Of a stretch of 64,000 nucleotides of DNA, positions 43,338 through 50,919 are shown one piece after another. Source of the DNA: Acidimangrovimonas sediminis (GTDB taxonomy: Bacteria; Pseudomonadota; Alphaproteobacteria; Rhodobacterales; Rhodobacteraceae); NCBI RefSeq assembly GCF_002871005.1, contig NZ_PHSN01000001.1:124001-188000 (forward strand). Direction: 5' to 3'. Position 1 is the stretch's first letter; each line of letters starts with the position of its first letter. A program made the position numbers and the translations under genes. The notes beneath the pieces were generated by a model that did not search any database, had not been told where the DNA came from, and saw only the letters and a program-made list of their open reading frames with translations.

Positions 43338-43883
43338 ATGAAAACCGAAGAGAAAACGAAAATAACCGCGCCTCCGGCGGTGCTGCCCAAATCCGCCGCC
43401 ATTGCCGAGGCAAAGGACGGCGGCGACGCCTGTACACAATACGGGGCGTTGTGCTGGCGGCGTGCGGGCGACGGGGTCGAGGTGCTTCTTGTCACCAGCC
43501 GCGACACCGGGCGCTGGGTGATCCCCAAGGGCTGGCCGATGGCCGGCCTCGGCCCGTCCGAGACCGCGCGGCAGGAGGCATATGAGGAGGCCGGGGTCGA
43601 CGGCAAGGTGCGCGACGCCTGCGCCGGTCTCTATTCCTACACCAAGGTGTTGGGGCCGGACCGGTCCACCGGTGTGCCCTGCGTGGTGGCGGTCTACCCG
43701 ATCGAGGTGCGCAAGCTTGCGGGCAAGTTCCCCGAGGCGCAGGAACGTCGGCGCAAGTGGTTCTCGCCCAAGAAGGCCGCCAGCAAGGTGGATGAGCCGG
43801 AACTGGGGGCCCTGCTTCTCAACGTGGCGCGCACGGTGGCGTCGCCTGACAACAAGGGTAGCCGCGGCCGCAAGTCCGGTTGA
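43338..43883 (+). CDS. Nudix hydrolase
   Basis: 181 residues. The Nudix box is GWPMAGLGPSETARQEAYEE followed by AGV, giving GX5EX7REUXEEXGU with Gln replacing the conserved Arg-Glu arginine context (ARQEAYEEAGV). The preceding WVIPKGWP and the C-terminal RRRKWFSPKKAASKV ('kWF...eA') match the diphosphoinositol-polyphosphate/Ap4A-like subgroup seen in alphaproteobacteria. The N-terminal 30 residues look disordered. The 168-base gap from thpR is AT-richer and probably holds both promoters. Confidence 0.85.
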   Translation: MKTEEKTKITAPPAVLPKSAAIAEAKDGGDACTQYGALCWRRAGDGVEVLLVTSRDTGRWVIPKGWPMAGLGPSETARQEAYEEAGVDGKVRDACAGLYSYTKVLGPDRSTGVPCVVAVYPIEVRKLAGKFPEAQERRRKWFSPKKAASKVDEPELGALLLNVARTVASPDNKGSRGRKSG

Positions 43884-43932
43884 TTTCCGCCCGGCGATCG
43901 TTACATCTTTCCTGTCCTTTCGCAGGTGCCGG

Positions 43933-44391
43933 ATGATCCGTTACGCCCTCAGATGCACGCAAGACCACGGCTTCGAAAGCTGGTTCGCCTCGGCCGAGGC
44001 GTTCGACGGGCTGGTGCGCGTGGGGATGGTGAGTTGCCCGGAATGCGGCTCTACCGAGGTCGAGAAATCGCTGATGGCGCCCTCTGTGCGTCCGGGTCGC
44101 AAGGCCACCGCAGAACCCGCCGCCGCCGTCCCGCCCGAAGGCGGCGCCCGACCGCTTTCCGCGCCGGCGCACCCGATGGAGGCCGCGCTCAAGGCGCTCC
44201 GCCGTCATGTCGAGGAAAATTCCGAATATGTCGGCGACCGGTTCGCCAGCGAGGCCCGCGCGATTCATGGTGGGGAGGCGCCCGACCGCATCATCCACGG
44301 CGAGGCCCGTCCGGACGAGGTGCGCGACCTGATCGAGGAGGGCGTGCCGGTTTCGCCGCTGCCCTTCGCCGGCCCCCGCAAGACGAACTGA
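43933..44391 (+). CDS. DUF1178-family protein
   Basis: 152 residues from ATG 43933. Begins MIRYALRCTQDHGFESWFAS with a CxxC pair further on (MVSCPECGSTEVEKSLMAPS), giving a zinc-ribbon-like start, then a Pro/Ala-rich linker and the family's C-terminal HVEENSEYVGDRFASEARAI, HGGEAPDRIIHGEA, EEGVPVSPLPFAGP. Widely conserved in alphaproteobacteria; biochemical role unknown. Follows the Nudix gene by 49 bases. Confidence 0.85.
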   Translation: MIRYALRCTQDHGFESWFASAEAFDGLVRVGMVSCPECGSTEVEKSLMAPSVRPGRKATAEPAAAVPPEGGARPLSAPAHPMEAALKALRRHVEENSEYVGDRFASEARAIHGGEAPDRIIHGEARPDEVRDLIEEGVPVSPLPFAGPRKTN

Positions 44392-44433
44392 CATGCCGGC
44401 CGGCGGGGCAGAGGGCGGACCCCCGCTTTTCCC

Positions 44434-45177
44434 GTGATCACGCTGGTTTCACTGGGCGGGCTGCCGGGGGTGGGCAAGTCCACCGTGGCGCGGATGCTTG
44501 CCCAAAGGACCGCCGCGCACTGGATCCGGGTCGACACGATCGAGCAGGCGCTGCGCGACGACCGGCCGGGGGTCGACGTCGCGGGGACCGGTTATCTCGT
44601 CGCCGCCCGCCTTGCCACCGATACGCTACGCATTGGCCAGAATGCGATCACCGATTGCGTCAACCCCTGGTCCGAGACGCGGGCGATGTTTCGCGACGCC
44701 GCCGCGCGGGCCGGTGCCCGCTGTCTCGAGGTCGAAATCCTTTGTTCCGACCCGGCACAGCACCGTCATCGGGTCGAGAGCCGCCGCCCCGACATCCCCG
44801 GCCATACGCTTCCCGCCTGGACCGATGTCCTTGCCCGCGACTACCGCCCCTGGCCCGGGGCTGACCTCCGCCTCGACACCGCCACCCTCAGCCCTGACGA
44901 GGCCGCCAGCCGGATTGCCGCCGTTTCGAGGCCTGATCTTAGAGCGGGGCGGCTGTGCCGGCGGGGCAGTCGGGCAGGGGGGGGCAGCGTCCCGTCATCC
45001 CCGACCGCCATCCCACACCGACGGGCCACACCCACGGGCCATGCCGCGGGCCTTCGGCAGGAAGGCCCGGTCCCGCATTCTCCCCTTGCGCCCCCTCGCC
45101 CCGTTCACTATCACCGCCCCCGTTCCGTGACCCGCTTCCGGGTCCCTTCAGGGGGGTGCAAATGCCGCTTCTGGTGA
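44434..45177 (+). CDS. P-loop small-molecule kinase (AAA_33/zeta-like) with a doubtful C-terminus
   Basis: GTG start at 44434. Walker A GGLPGVGKST lies at residues 8-17, followed by IRVDTIEQAL and VEILCSDPAQHRHRVESRR, as in gluconate/chloramphenicol/zeta-type kinases of about 170 residues. The domain should end near residue 168 (DEAASRIAAVSRP, about 44940). The remaining 80 codons are Arg/Pro/Ser-rich, resemble untranslated DNA and run 16 bases into lysC, so the natural stop has probably been lost by a frameshift or mutation. Substrate unknown. Confidence 0.65.
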   Translation: MITLVSLGGLPGVGKSTVARMLAQRTAAHWIRVDTIEQALRDDRPGVDVAGTGYLVAARLATDTLRIGQNAITDCVNPWSETRAMFRDAAARAGARCLEVEILCSDPAQHRHRVESRRPDIPGHTLPAWTDVLARDYRPWPGADLRLDTATLSPDEAASRIAAVSRPDLRAGRLCRRGSRAGGGSVPSSPTAIPHRRATPTGHAAGLRQEGPVPHSPLAPPRPVHYHRPRSVTRFRVPSGGCKCRFW

Positions 45178-46421
45178 TGAAATTCGGCGGCACCTCCGTG
45201 GCCGACCTCGACCGCATCAAGAACGCGGCCGCGAAGGTCCGGCGCGAGGTAGAGCGCGGCTACGACGTCATCGTCATCGTCTCCGCCATGTCCGGCAAGA
45301 CCAATGAGCTCGTCGGCTGGGTCGAGGAAACCTCGCCGCTTTACGACGCGCGCGAATACGACGCCGTCGTCAGTTCGGGCGAGAACGTGACCGCTGGCCT
45401 GATGGCGTTGACGCTTCAGGAAATGGACGTGCCCGCGCGCAGCTGGCAGGGCTGGCAGGTGCCGATCAACACCACCTCGGCCCATGCCGCTGCGCGGTTC
45501 GTCGACATCCCCCGCGCCAACATCGACCAGAAGTTCGCCGAAGGAATGAAGGTTGCCGTGGTGGCGGGCTTCCAGGGGCTTTCGCCCGAGGGCCGGATCA
45601 CCACGCTGGGCCGCGGCGGATCGGACACCACGGCCGTGGCCTTCGCCGCCGCCTTCGAGGCCGAGCGTTGCGACATCTACACCGACGTTGACGGCGTTTA
45701 TACCACCGACCCGAGGATCAGCGCCAAGGCGCGCAAGCTTGACCGCATTGCCTTCGAGGAGATGCTGGAACTTGCCTCGCTCGGTGCCAAGGTGCTGCAG
45801 ACCCGGTCGGTCGAGCTTGCGATGCGTTACAAGGTGAAGCTGCGGGTGCTCTCCAGCTTCGAGGATACCGACGAAAACTCCGGCACCATCGTCTGCGACG
45901 AGGAGGATATCATGGAATCGAAAGTCGTTTCTGGCGTCGCCTATTCCCGCGACGAGGCGAAGATGACCCTTGTCACCGTCGAGGACCGCCCCGGCATCGC
46001 CGCCGCGATCTTCGGCCCGCTGGCCGAGGCCGGGGTGAACGTCGACATGATCGTGCAGAACATCTCCGAGCGCGACTACGAGGGCCACACCGGCGCCGTG
46101 ACGGACATGACCTTCTCCTGCCCGGTGAACCAGGTCGCCCGCGCCCGCAAGGCGATGGAGGAGGCCCGGGCCTCCGGCGCGATCGCCTATGACGACCTTG
46201 TCGAGGACACGGACGTGGCCAAGGTCTCGGTCGTCGGCATCGGCATGCGCAGCCACGCCGGCGTTGCCGCGCGCATGTTCCAGGCGCTCGCCGCTGACGG
46301 GATCAATATCAAGGTCATCACAACTTCAGAGATCAAGATTTCCGTGCTGATCGACCGGAAATACATGGAACTCGCGGTTCAGGCACTGCATGATGCCTTC
46401 GAACTGGAGAAGGCGGGCTGA
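45162..46421 (+). CDS. lysC: Aspartate kinase
   Basis: 419 residues from ATG 45162 (preceded by GGGGGG). Catalyses the first step toward lysine, threonine and methionine. KFGGTSVADLDRIKNAA is the kinase nucleotide motif; TTLGRGGSDTTAVAFA and DIYTDVDGVYTTDPRI complete the active site; two ACT domains follow (MTLVTVEDRPGIAAAIFGPL, KVSVVGIGMRSHAGVAARMF). Length fits the alpha2-beta2-type enzyme; an internal beta-subunit start is not evident. Followed after 39 bases by ptsP, a common alphaproteobacterial pairing. Confidence 0.95.
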   Translation: MPLLVMKFGGTSVADLDRIKNAAAKVRREVERGYDVIVIVSAMSGKTNELVGWVEETSPLYDAREYDAVVSSGENVTAGLMALTLQEMDVPARSWQGWQVPINTTSAHAAARFVDIPRANIDQKFAEGMKVAVVAGFQGLSPEGRITTLGRGGSDTTAVAFAAAFEAERCDIYTDVDGVYTTDPRISAKARKLDRIAFEEMLELASLGAKVLQTRSVELAMRYKVKLRVLSSFEDTDENSGTIVCDEEDIMESKVVSGVAYSRDEAKMTLVTVEDRPGIAAAIFGPLAEAGVNVDMIVQNISERDYEGHTGAVTDMTFSCPVNQVARARKAMEEARASGAIAYDDLVEDTDVAKVSVVGIGMRSHAGVAARMFQALAADGINIKVITTSEIKISVLIDRKYMELAVQALHDAFELEKAG

Positions 46422-46460
46422 GGCAAGGCCGCCCCTCCGCGAACGACCGGGGCGAGGGGG

Positions 46461-48713
46461 ATGTCAGAGCGGACCGAGACAGACAGCCGCCGCCTGCTCA
46501 GGCGCCTGCGGGATACCTTGGCCGAGCGCGGCGCAGGGCAGGAGCGGCTTGACCGCATCACCCATCTGATCGCCGATTCAATGGGCTGCGAGGTCTGTTC
46601 GATCTACCTGTTTCGCGACGACGAGACGCTGGAACTTTGCGCGACCGAGGGGCTGAAGGCCGAATCCGTGCACCAGACGCGCCTGCGGCTGGGTGAGGGC
46701 CTCGTCGGTCGGGTCGCGCGCGAGGCGCGGCCGATCAACACCGGCGACGCCCCGTCGGTGCGCGGTTTCCGCTACATGCCCGAGACCGGCGAGGAGATCT
46801 ATTCCAGCTTCCTTGGCGTGCCGATCCAGCGGGTGGGCGAACGCATGGGCGTTCTGGTCGTGCAGTCGCGCGAGGCAGGCGAATATTCCGAGGATGAGGT
46901 CTACGCGCTCGAGGTGGTCGCGATGGTCCTGGCCGAGATGGCCGAGCTCGGCGCCTTCATCGGCGAGGGCGAGGCGATGGCCGCGCCGCACAAGCACGCG
47001 GTGATGTTCCGCGGCGGGACGGGGCAGGAGGGCGCGGCCGAGGGCCATGTCTGGCTGCACGAGCCCCGGGTCGTGGTCACCAACCCGGTCGCCGACGACC
47101 CCAAGGCGGAACTGGAACGCCTGCAGGAGGCGGTGGGCGAATTGCGCCTGTCGGTCGATGACCTGCTGTCGCATTCCACCGGCGACATGGAACAGACCAA
47201 GGTTCTGGAAGCCTACCGCATGTTCGCCAATTCCCGTGGCTGGATGAAGCGGATGGAAGAGGATATCGGCCGGGGTCTGTCCGCCGAGGCGGCGGTGGAA
47301 AAGGAACAATCGCTGACCCGCGCGCGGCTGGGCCAGGTGCCCGACCCCTACCTGCGCGAGCGGCTGCACGACCTTGACGACCTGTCGAACCGCCTGCTGC
47401 GCATCCTCACCGGCCAGGGCCGCGAGACCGGGGCCGAGATGCCCGAGGACCCGGTGCTTGTCGCGCGCAACATCGGCCCCGGCGAGCTTCTGGATTACGG
47501 CCGCAAGCTCAAGGGCGTGGTGCTGGAGGAAGGGGCCGTCGGCAGCCATGCCGCGGTGGTGGCGCGGTCGCTGGCGATTCCGCTGGTGATCCACGCCGGC
47601 CGGATCACGTCCGAGGCGCTGAACGGCGACCCGATCCTGGTCGACGGCGACCAGGGGGTGGTGCACCTCAGACCCGAGGAAACCGTTGCCTCGGCCTTCC
47701 GCGACAAGATCGCGATGCAGGCGAAGGCACAGGAACGCTATGCCGGGCTGCGCGACCAGCCCGCGGTCGACCGCGCGGGGACCGAGATCAAGCTGCACAT
47801 GAACGCGGGTCTGATGGCGGATCTGCCGTCGCTGGCTGGGTCGGGCGCCGAGGGTGTGGGCCTCTTCCGAACCGAGCTGCAGTTCCTGATCCGCTCGAAC
47901 GTGCCGAAGCGGTCGGAGCTGGCGGCGATCTACGGCCGGGTGATGGATGCGGCCCAGGGCAAGCGCGTGGTGTTCCGCACCCTCGACATCGGGTCCGACA
48001 AGGTCCTGCCCTACATGAAGGCCACGGAAGAGCCAAACCCGGCGATGGGCTGGCGCGCGCTGCGGGTGGGCCTCGACAAGCCGGGCGTGATGAAGATGCA
48101 GGCGCAGGCGCTGATCCGCGCGGCGAACGGTCGGCCGCTCACCGTGATGTTCCCCTTCGTTGCGCAGTTCGAGGAATTCGTCGAGGCGCGCGAATTGTTC
48201 CTCGCGCAGGTGGAGCGTGAGCGGCAGATGGGCCACGTTTTGCCGGAGAAGGTCGAGATCGGGGCGATGCTGGAAACCCCCAGCCTCGCCTTCGCGCCGC
48301 AGCAATTCTTCGAGCTGGCCGATTTCGTGTCGATCGGCGGCAACGACCTGAAGCAGTTCTTCTTCGCGGCGGACCGCGAGAACGAGCGGGTGCGCCGGCG
48401 CTACGACGCGCTGAACTGTTCCTACCTGCGGTTCATCGACCTGATCGTCGGCCGCTGCGCCGAGACCGGCACGCCGCTCAGCTTCTGCGGAGAGGATGCC
48501 GGACGGCCGGTGGAGGCAATCTGCCTTGCCGCGATGGGGCTGAGGATGCTGTCCATGCGCCCGGCCTCGATCGGGCCGGTCAAGCACCTGATCCGCCGCG
48601 TCGACCTGGGCGAACTGCGCCAGGTGATCGACGAGGCGGGCGCCTCGGGCTGCCAGACGGTCCGGCCCGCGGTGATGGACTGGCTGGCCACGGGGGTCGG
48701 CGGGCAGGCCTGA
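46461..48713 (+). CDS. ptsP: PEP-protein phosphotransferase, nitrogen-PTS enzyme I
   Basis: 750 residues. An N-terminal GAF domain (about 20-165, with MGCEVCSIYLFRDDETLELC) precedes the enzyme I body: GRKLKGVVLEEGAVGSHAAV with phospho-accepting His363, LFRTELQFL and RTLDIGSDKVLPYM in the PEP barrel, VSIGGNDLKQFFFAADREN and catalytic Cys in LSFCGEDAGRP. It passes phosphate from PEP to NPr and then EIIA-Ntr, linking carbon and nitrogen status. Complete. Confidence 0.93.
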   Translation: MSERTETDSRRLLRRLRDTLAERGAGQERLDRITHLIADSMGCEVCSIYLFRDDETLELCATEGLKAESVHQTRLRLGEGLVGRVAREARPINTGDAPSVRGFRYMPETGEEIYSSFLGVPIQRVGERMGVLVVQSREAGEYSEDEVYALEVVAMVLAEMAELGAFIGEGEAMAAPHKHAVMFRGGTGQEGAAEGHVWLHEPRVVVTNPVADDPKAELERLQEAVGELRLSVDDLLSHSTGDMEQTKVLEAYRMFANSRGWMKRMEEDIGRGLSAEAAVEKEQSLTRARLGQVPDPYLRERLHDLDDLSNRLLRILTGQGRETGAEMPEDPVLVARNIGPGELLDYGRKLKGVVLEEGAVGSHAAVVARSLAIPLVIHAGRITSEALNGDPILVDGDQGVVHLRPEETVASAFRDKIAMQAKAQERYAGLRDQPAVDRAGTEIKLHMNAGLMADLPSLAGSGAEGVGLFRTELQFLIRSNVPKRSELAAIYGRVMDAAQGKRVVFRTLDIGSDKVLPYMKATEEPNPAMGWRALRVGLDKPGVMKMQAQALIRAANGRPLTVMFPFVAQFEEFVEARELFLAQVERERQMGHVLPEKVEIGAMLETPSLAFAPQQFFELADFVSIGGNDLKQFFFAADRENERVRRRYDALNCSYLRFIDLIVGRCAETGTPLSFCGEDAGRPVEAICLAAMGLRMLSMRPASIGPVKHLIRRVDLGELRQVIDEAGASGCQTVRPAVMDWLATGVGGQA

Positions 48714-48774
48714 CCGCCCCTTCCCGCCTCCTCCTCGGGCGCTTTCGCGTCTCGTCGAGTGAGGCCCTCGCCGA

Positions 48775-48789
48775 GCCCCCAACGGGGGC
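48775..48789. terminator. Hairpin between convergent ptsP and GST genes
   Basis: GCCCCC / GGGGGC with a 3-base loop, 62 bases after the ptsP stop and just beyond the stop of the minus-strand GST gene. Short but fully paired and placed to end both transcripts. No T-run. Confidence 0.5.
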
Positions 48790-48791
48790 CG

Positions 48792-49496
48792 TCACTTGCG
48801 CCCGAACAGCGCCTTCTGCGCGTCGCGATCCTTGGCGAGGTCGCCGCGCTTCTCGGCCGCGAGGGCCCGGCCGCGCTGCACCCCCGGCCGGGTCGCCATC
48901 TCGTCGAGCCACCGTGCGAGGTTCGGCTTGTCCTCCAGCGTCTGCTGCTGACCCTCCCAGAGCGAGGCCCAGGGCCAGATCGCGAAATCCGCGATCGAGA
49001 CGAAGTCGCCCGCAACGTGGGTCTGGCCCTGAAGCTGGCGGTCGAGCACACCGTAGAGCCGGGCAACCTCGTTGCGGTAACGGTCCTTGGCGTAGGGCAG
49101 GTCGTTCGGCGGATCCATGGCGGGGGCGTATTTCAGGAAGTGATGCGCCTGGCCTGCCATCGGCCCGACCCCGCCCATCTGCCACATCAGCCACTGGTCG
49201 ACGGCGATCCGGTCGCGCTCCGTCGGGCCGCCGAAGAGGCCGGTCTTGCGGGCGAGATATTGCAGGATCGCCCCGCTTTCGAAGATCGAGACAGGCGCGC
49301 CGTCCGGCCCCTCGGGGTCGACGATCGCGGGCATCCGGTTGTTGGGAGAGATTTTCAGGAACTCCGGCGCGAACTGCTCGCCCGCCCCGATGTTCACGAG
49401 GTGGAGCGTGTAGGGAAGGCCCATCTCCTCCAGCGCGATGGCCACTTTCCAGCCGTTCGGTGTGGGCCAGTAGTAAAGGTCGATCGGTGCCGGCAT
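48792..49496 (-). CDS. yfcG: Glutathione S-transferase, nu class (YfcG/YghU-like)
   Basis: 234 residues. The thioredoxin-like half reads YYWPTPNGWKVAIALEEMGL and ISPNNRMPAIVDPEG, with ESGAILQYLA contacting glutathione. TPNGWKV (a Thr/Asn start in place of Tyr or Cys) marks the nu-class disulfide reductases. The helical half includes DFVSIADFAIWPWASLWEGQ. A cytoplasmic glutathione-dependent disulfide oxidoreductase; physiological partner unknown. ATG 49496 follows AGGAGG. Confidence 0.85.
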   Translation of the reverse strand: MPAPIDLYYWPTPNGWKVAIALEEMGLPYTLHLVNIGAGEQFAPEFLKISPNNRMPAIVDPEGPDGAPVSIFESGAILQYLARKTGLFGGPTERDRIAVDQWLMWQMGGVGPMAGQAHHFLKYAPAMDPPNDLPYAKDRYRNEVARLYGVLDRQLQGQTHVAGDFVSIADFAIWPWASLWEGQQQTLEDKPNLARWLDEMATRPGVQRGRALAAEKRGDLAKDRDAQKALFGRK

Positions 49497-49600
49497 GGAT
49501 CCTCCTTTTCACCTGCGTCGCGTGGGGCGCAGGGGAAAAGTGGGGCACGGGTGCGCCGTGGCAAGGGCGCGCACCGGGGCGGAACGGGGACAAGGCGGGA

Positions 49601-50569
49601 TCAGAGCGAAGTCCGTGCCGGTGGGGCGAGCGCGGAGGCGGGGCCGGCGACGCCACCGCACCAGGGCCCCGGGAGGGCGGTGGAGGGCGGGGCCGGAGCA
49701 GGCGAGACCGGAGCAGGCGAGGCGGAAGGCGCGCTCACCTGGACCGCCAGGACACCTGCGAGGGCGGGCAGGGCGACCCGGCCGGTCAGCAGCCCACGGT
49801 AGAGCGCGAAGGCCCCCGGCCTGAGGTAGGTGTTCCAGTGGCAAACCCGCGGCCCGGGCTCGGCGATGCGGTAGCCGAGTTGCCGCAACCCGGCGCGAGC
49901 CTCCGGGGCGTCGAGAGCAAGGTCGAGCCAGCGCGGCCCGGCACCCGGCAGCCCGGTGCCCAGTGGCCTGCCCCCCGCAGGCAGCGCCGCGGTCAGCATC
50001 AAGTCGAACGGCCCGTTGGCCCGCGTGCGGACGTTCAACACCTCGATCCGCCGTCCGGCGGGGGAGGCGAGCGCCCGCCGCGCGGGGCCGCGGAACTCGG
50101 CCGCCGACAGCAGGACGACGCGGTCGATCAGCGGGCGTTCCAGGCGCGCAACCGCCTGGAGGGCGACGCGCGCGCCCAGCGAATGCGCGATCAGGCCGAC
50201 CTTGCGCGTGCCCGCGACCCGCTCGAGCAGCCGCGCCAGCGCAGCGCCGGCCCGCGCGGCCTCGAGATAGGCGCCCCAGAGGCTGCGCCGCGCTTCCCAT
50301 CCCAGCGCGATCGCCAGCCCCGGCCGGTCGGGGCCGAAGCCCAGGTGCCGGGGCCATGAGACCGCCTTCCAGCACGAGGGATCGGGGCGGTAGGAGAGGA
50401 TATGCTCATGCGGGCTCTGCCCCGGTTCCGAAGGCGAGAAACGGAAGCCGTGGATCATCACGACCACCGGCGCCCCGGCCGGCAGCGCAGCGATACGGGC
50501 GCGGAGCCCGGCCTCCGTCGCGGCGTCGCCGGCCCGCGTCCCGGTCACGTTGACGGCACTCAGCGGCAT
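49601..50569 (-). CDS. Alpha/beta-hydrolase-fold protein
   Basis: 322 residues. VVVMIHGFRFSPSEPGQSPH gives the oxyanion strand-loop and LIAHSLGARVAL the nucleophile elbow (GxSxG as AHSLG). A possible acid is near DRVVLLSAAEF, and the late His is in RVCHWNTYL. There is no signal peptide. The C-terminal 60 residues are Ala/Pro-rich with no family match. Probably an esterase or lipase-like protein of unknown substrate. The 350-base gap 50570-50919 to its right contains GCGTGATGGG-like direct repeats and one copy of an intergenic hairpin element, and no gene that I can support. Confidence 0.75.
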   Translation of the reverse strand: MPLSAVNVTGTRAGDAATEAGLRARIAALPAGAPVVVMIHGFRFSPSEPGQSPHEHILSYRPDPSCWKAVSWPRHLGFGPDRPGLAIALGWEARRSLWGAYLEAARAGAALARLLERVAGTRKVGLIAHSLGARVALQAVARLERPLIDRVVLLSAAEFRGPARRALASPAGRRIEVLNVRTRANGPFDLMLTAALPAGGRPLGTGLPGAGPRWLDLALDAPEARAGLRQLGYRIAEPGPRVCHWNTYLRPGAFALYRGLLTGRVALPALAGVLAVQVSAPSASPAPVSPAPAPPSTALPGPWCGGVAGPASALAPPARTSL

Positions 50570-50767
50570 GGCCGCGCCACCCCCCCCCTCAGGTCCTGTC
50601 CCGTTGCTGCTTCTGCGGATGCAGCATGACCGGAGGGTGCGACGCGGCGGTGAAGCGGGCGTGACTGCGGCGTGACAGGGGGCGCGTGACAGGGGCGCGT
50701 GATGGGGGAGGCGTGATGGGCGCGCGCGTGATGGGCCGTTGTTCTGGGATGGACGGGTCGGGCCGGC

Positions 50768-50812
50768 GGGGGCGCTGCCCCCTGCACCCCCCGGGATATT
50801 TTCGAGCAGAAA
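50768..50812 (+). repeat. Intergenic hairpin with GGGATATTTT tail, copy 1
   Basis: GGGGGC-gct-GCCCCC hairpin (50768-50782), then TGCACCCCCCGGGATATTTT and CGAGCAGAAAG. Copies 2 (57441-57495, opposite strand) and 3 (62275-62303, diverged) share the hairpin followed by a GATATTT-like tail. Lies between two minus-strand genes, so it does not act as their terminator in this orientation. Confidence 0.6.
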
Positions 50813-50919
50813 GTGGAGAGGGTCTGTCTTCGTCAGGGGGGAGGCAGCGCACGGCGGGCGGTCGGCCGGCGCCGGGCTCTTGTTCAGCGCCGGCGCCGGT
50901 TGGCGTTCTGAGCCGGGGG

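Noticed and set aside
50640-50740. GCGTGATGGG/GCGTGACAGG direct repeats, considered as a CRISPR-like or iteron array
   Set aside because: Units are short and irregular with no constant spacer length and no associated genes; simple-sequence decay in a GC-rich gap is more likely.
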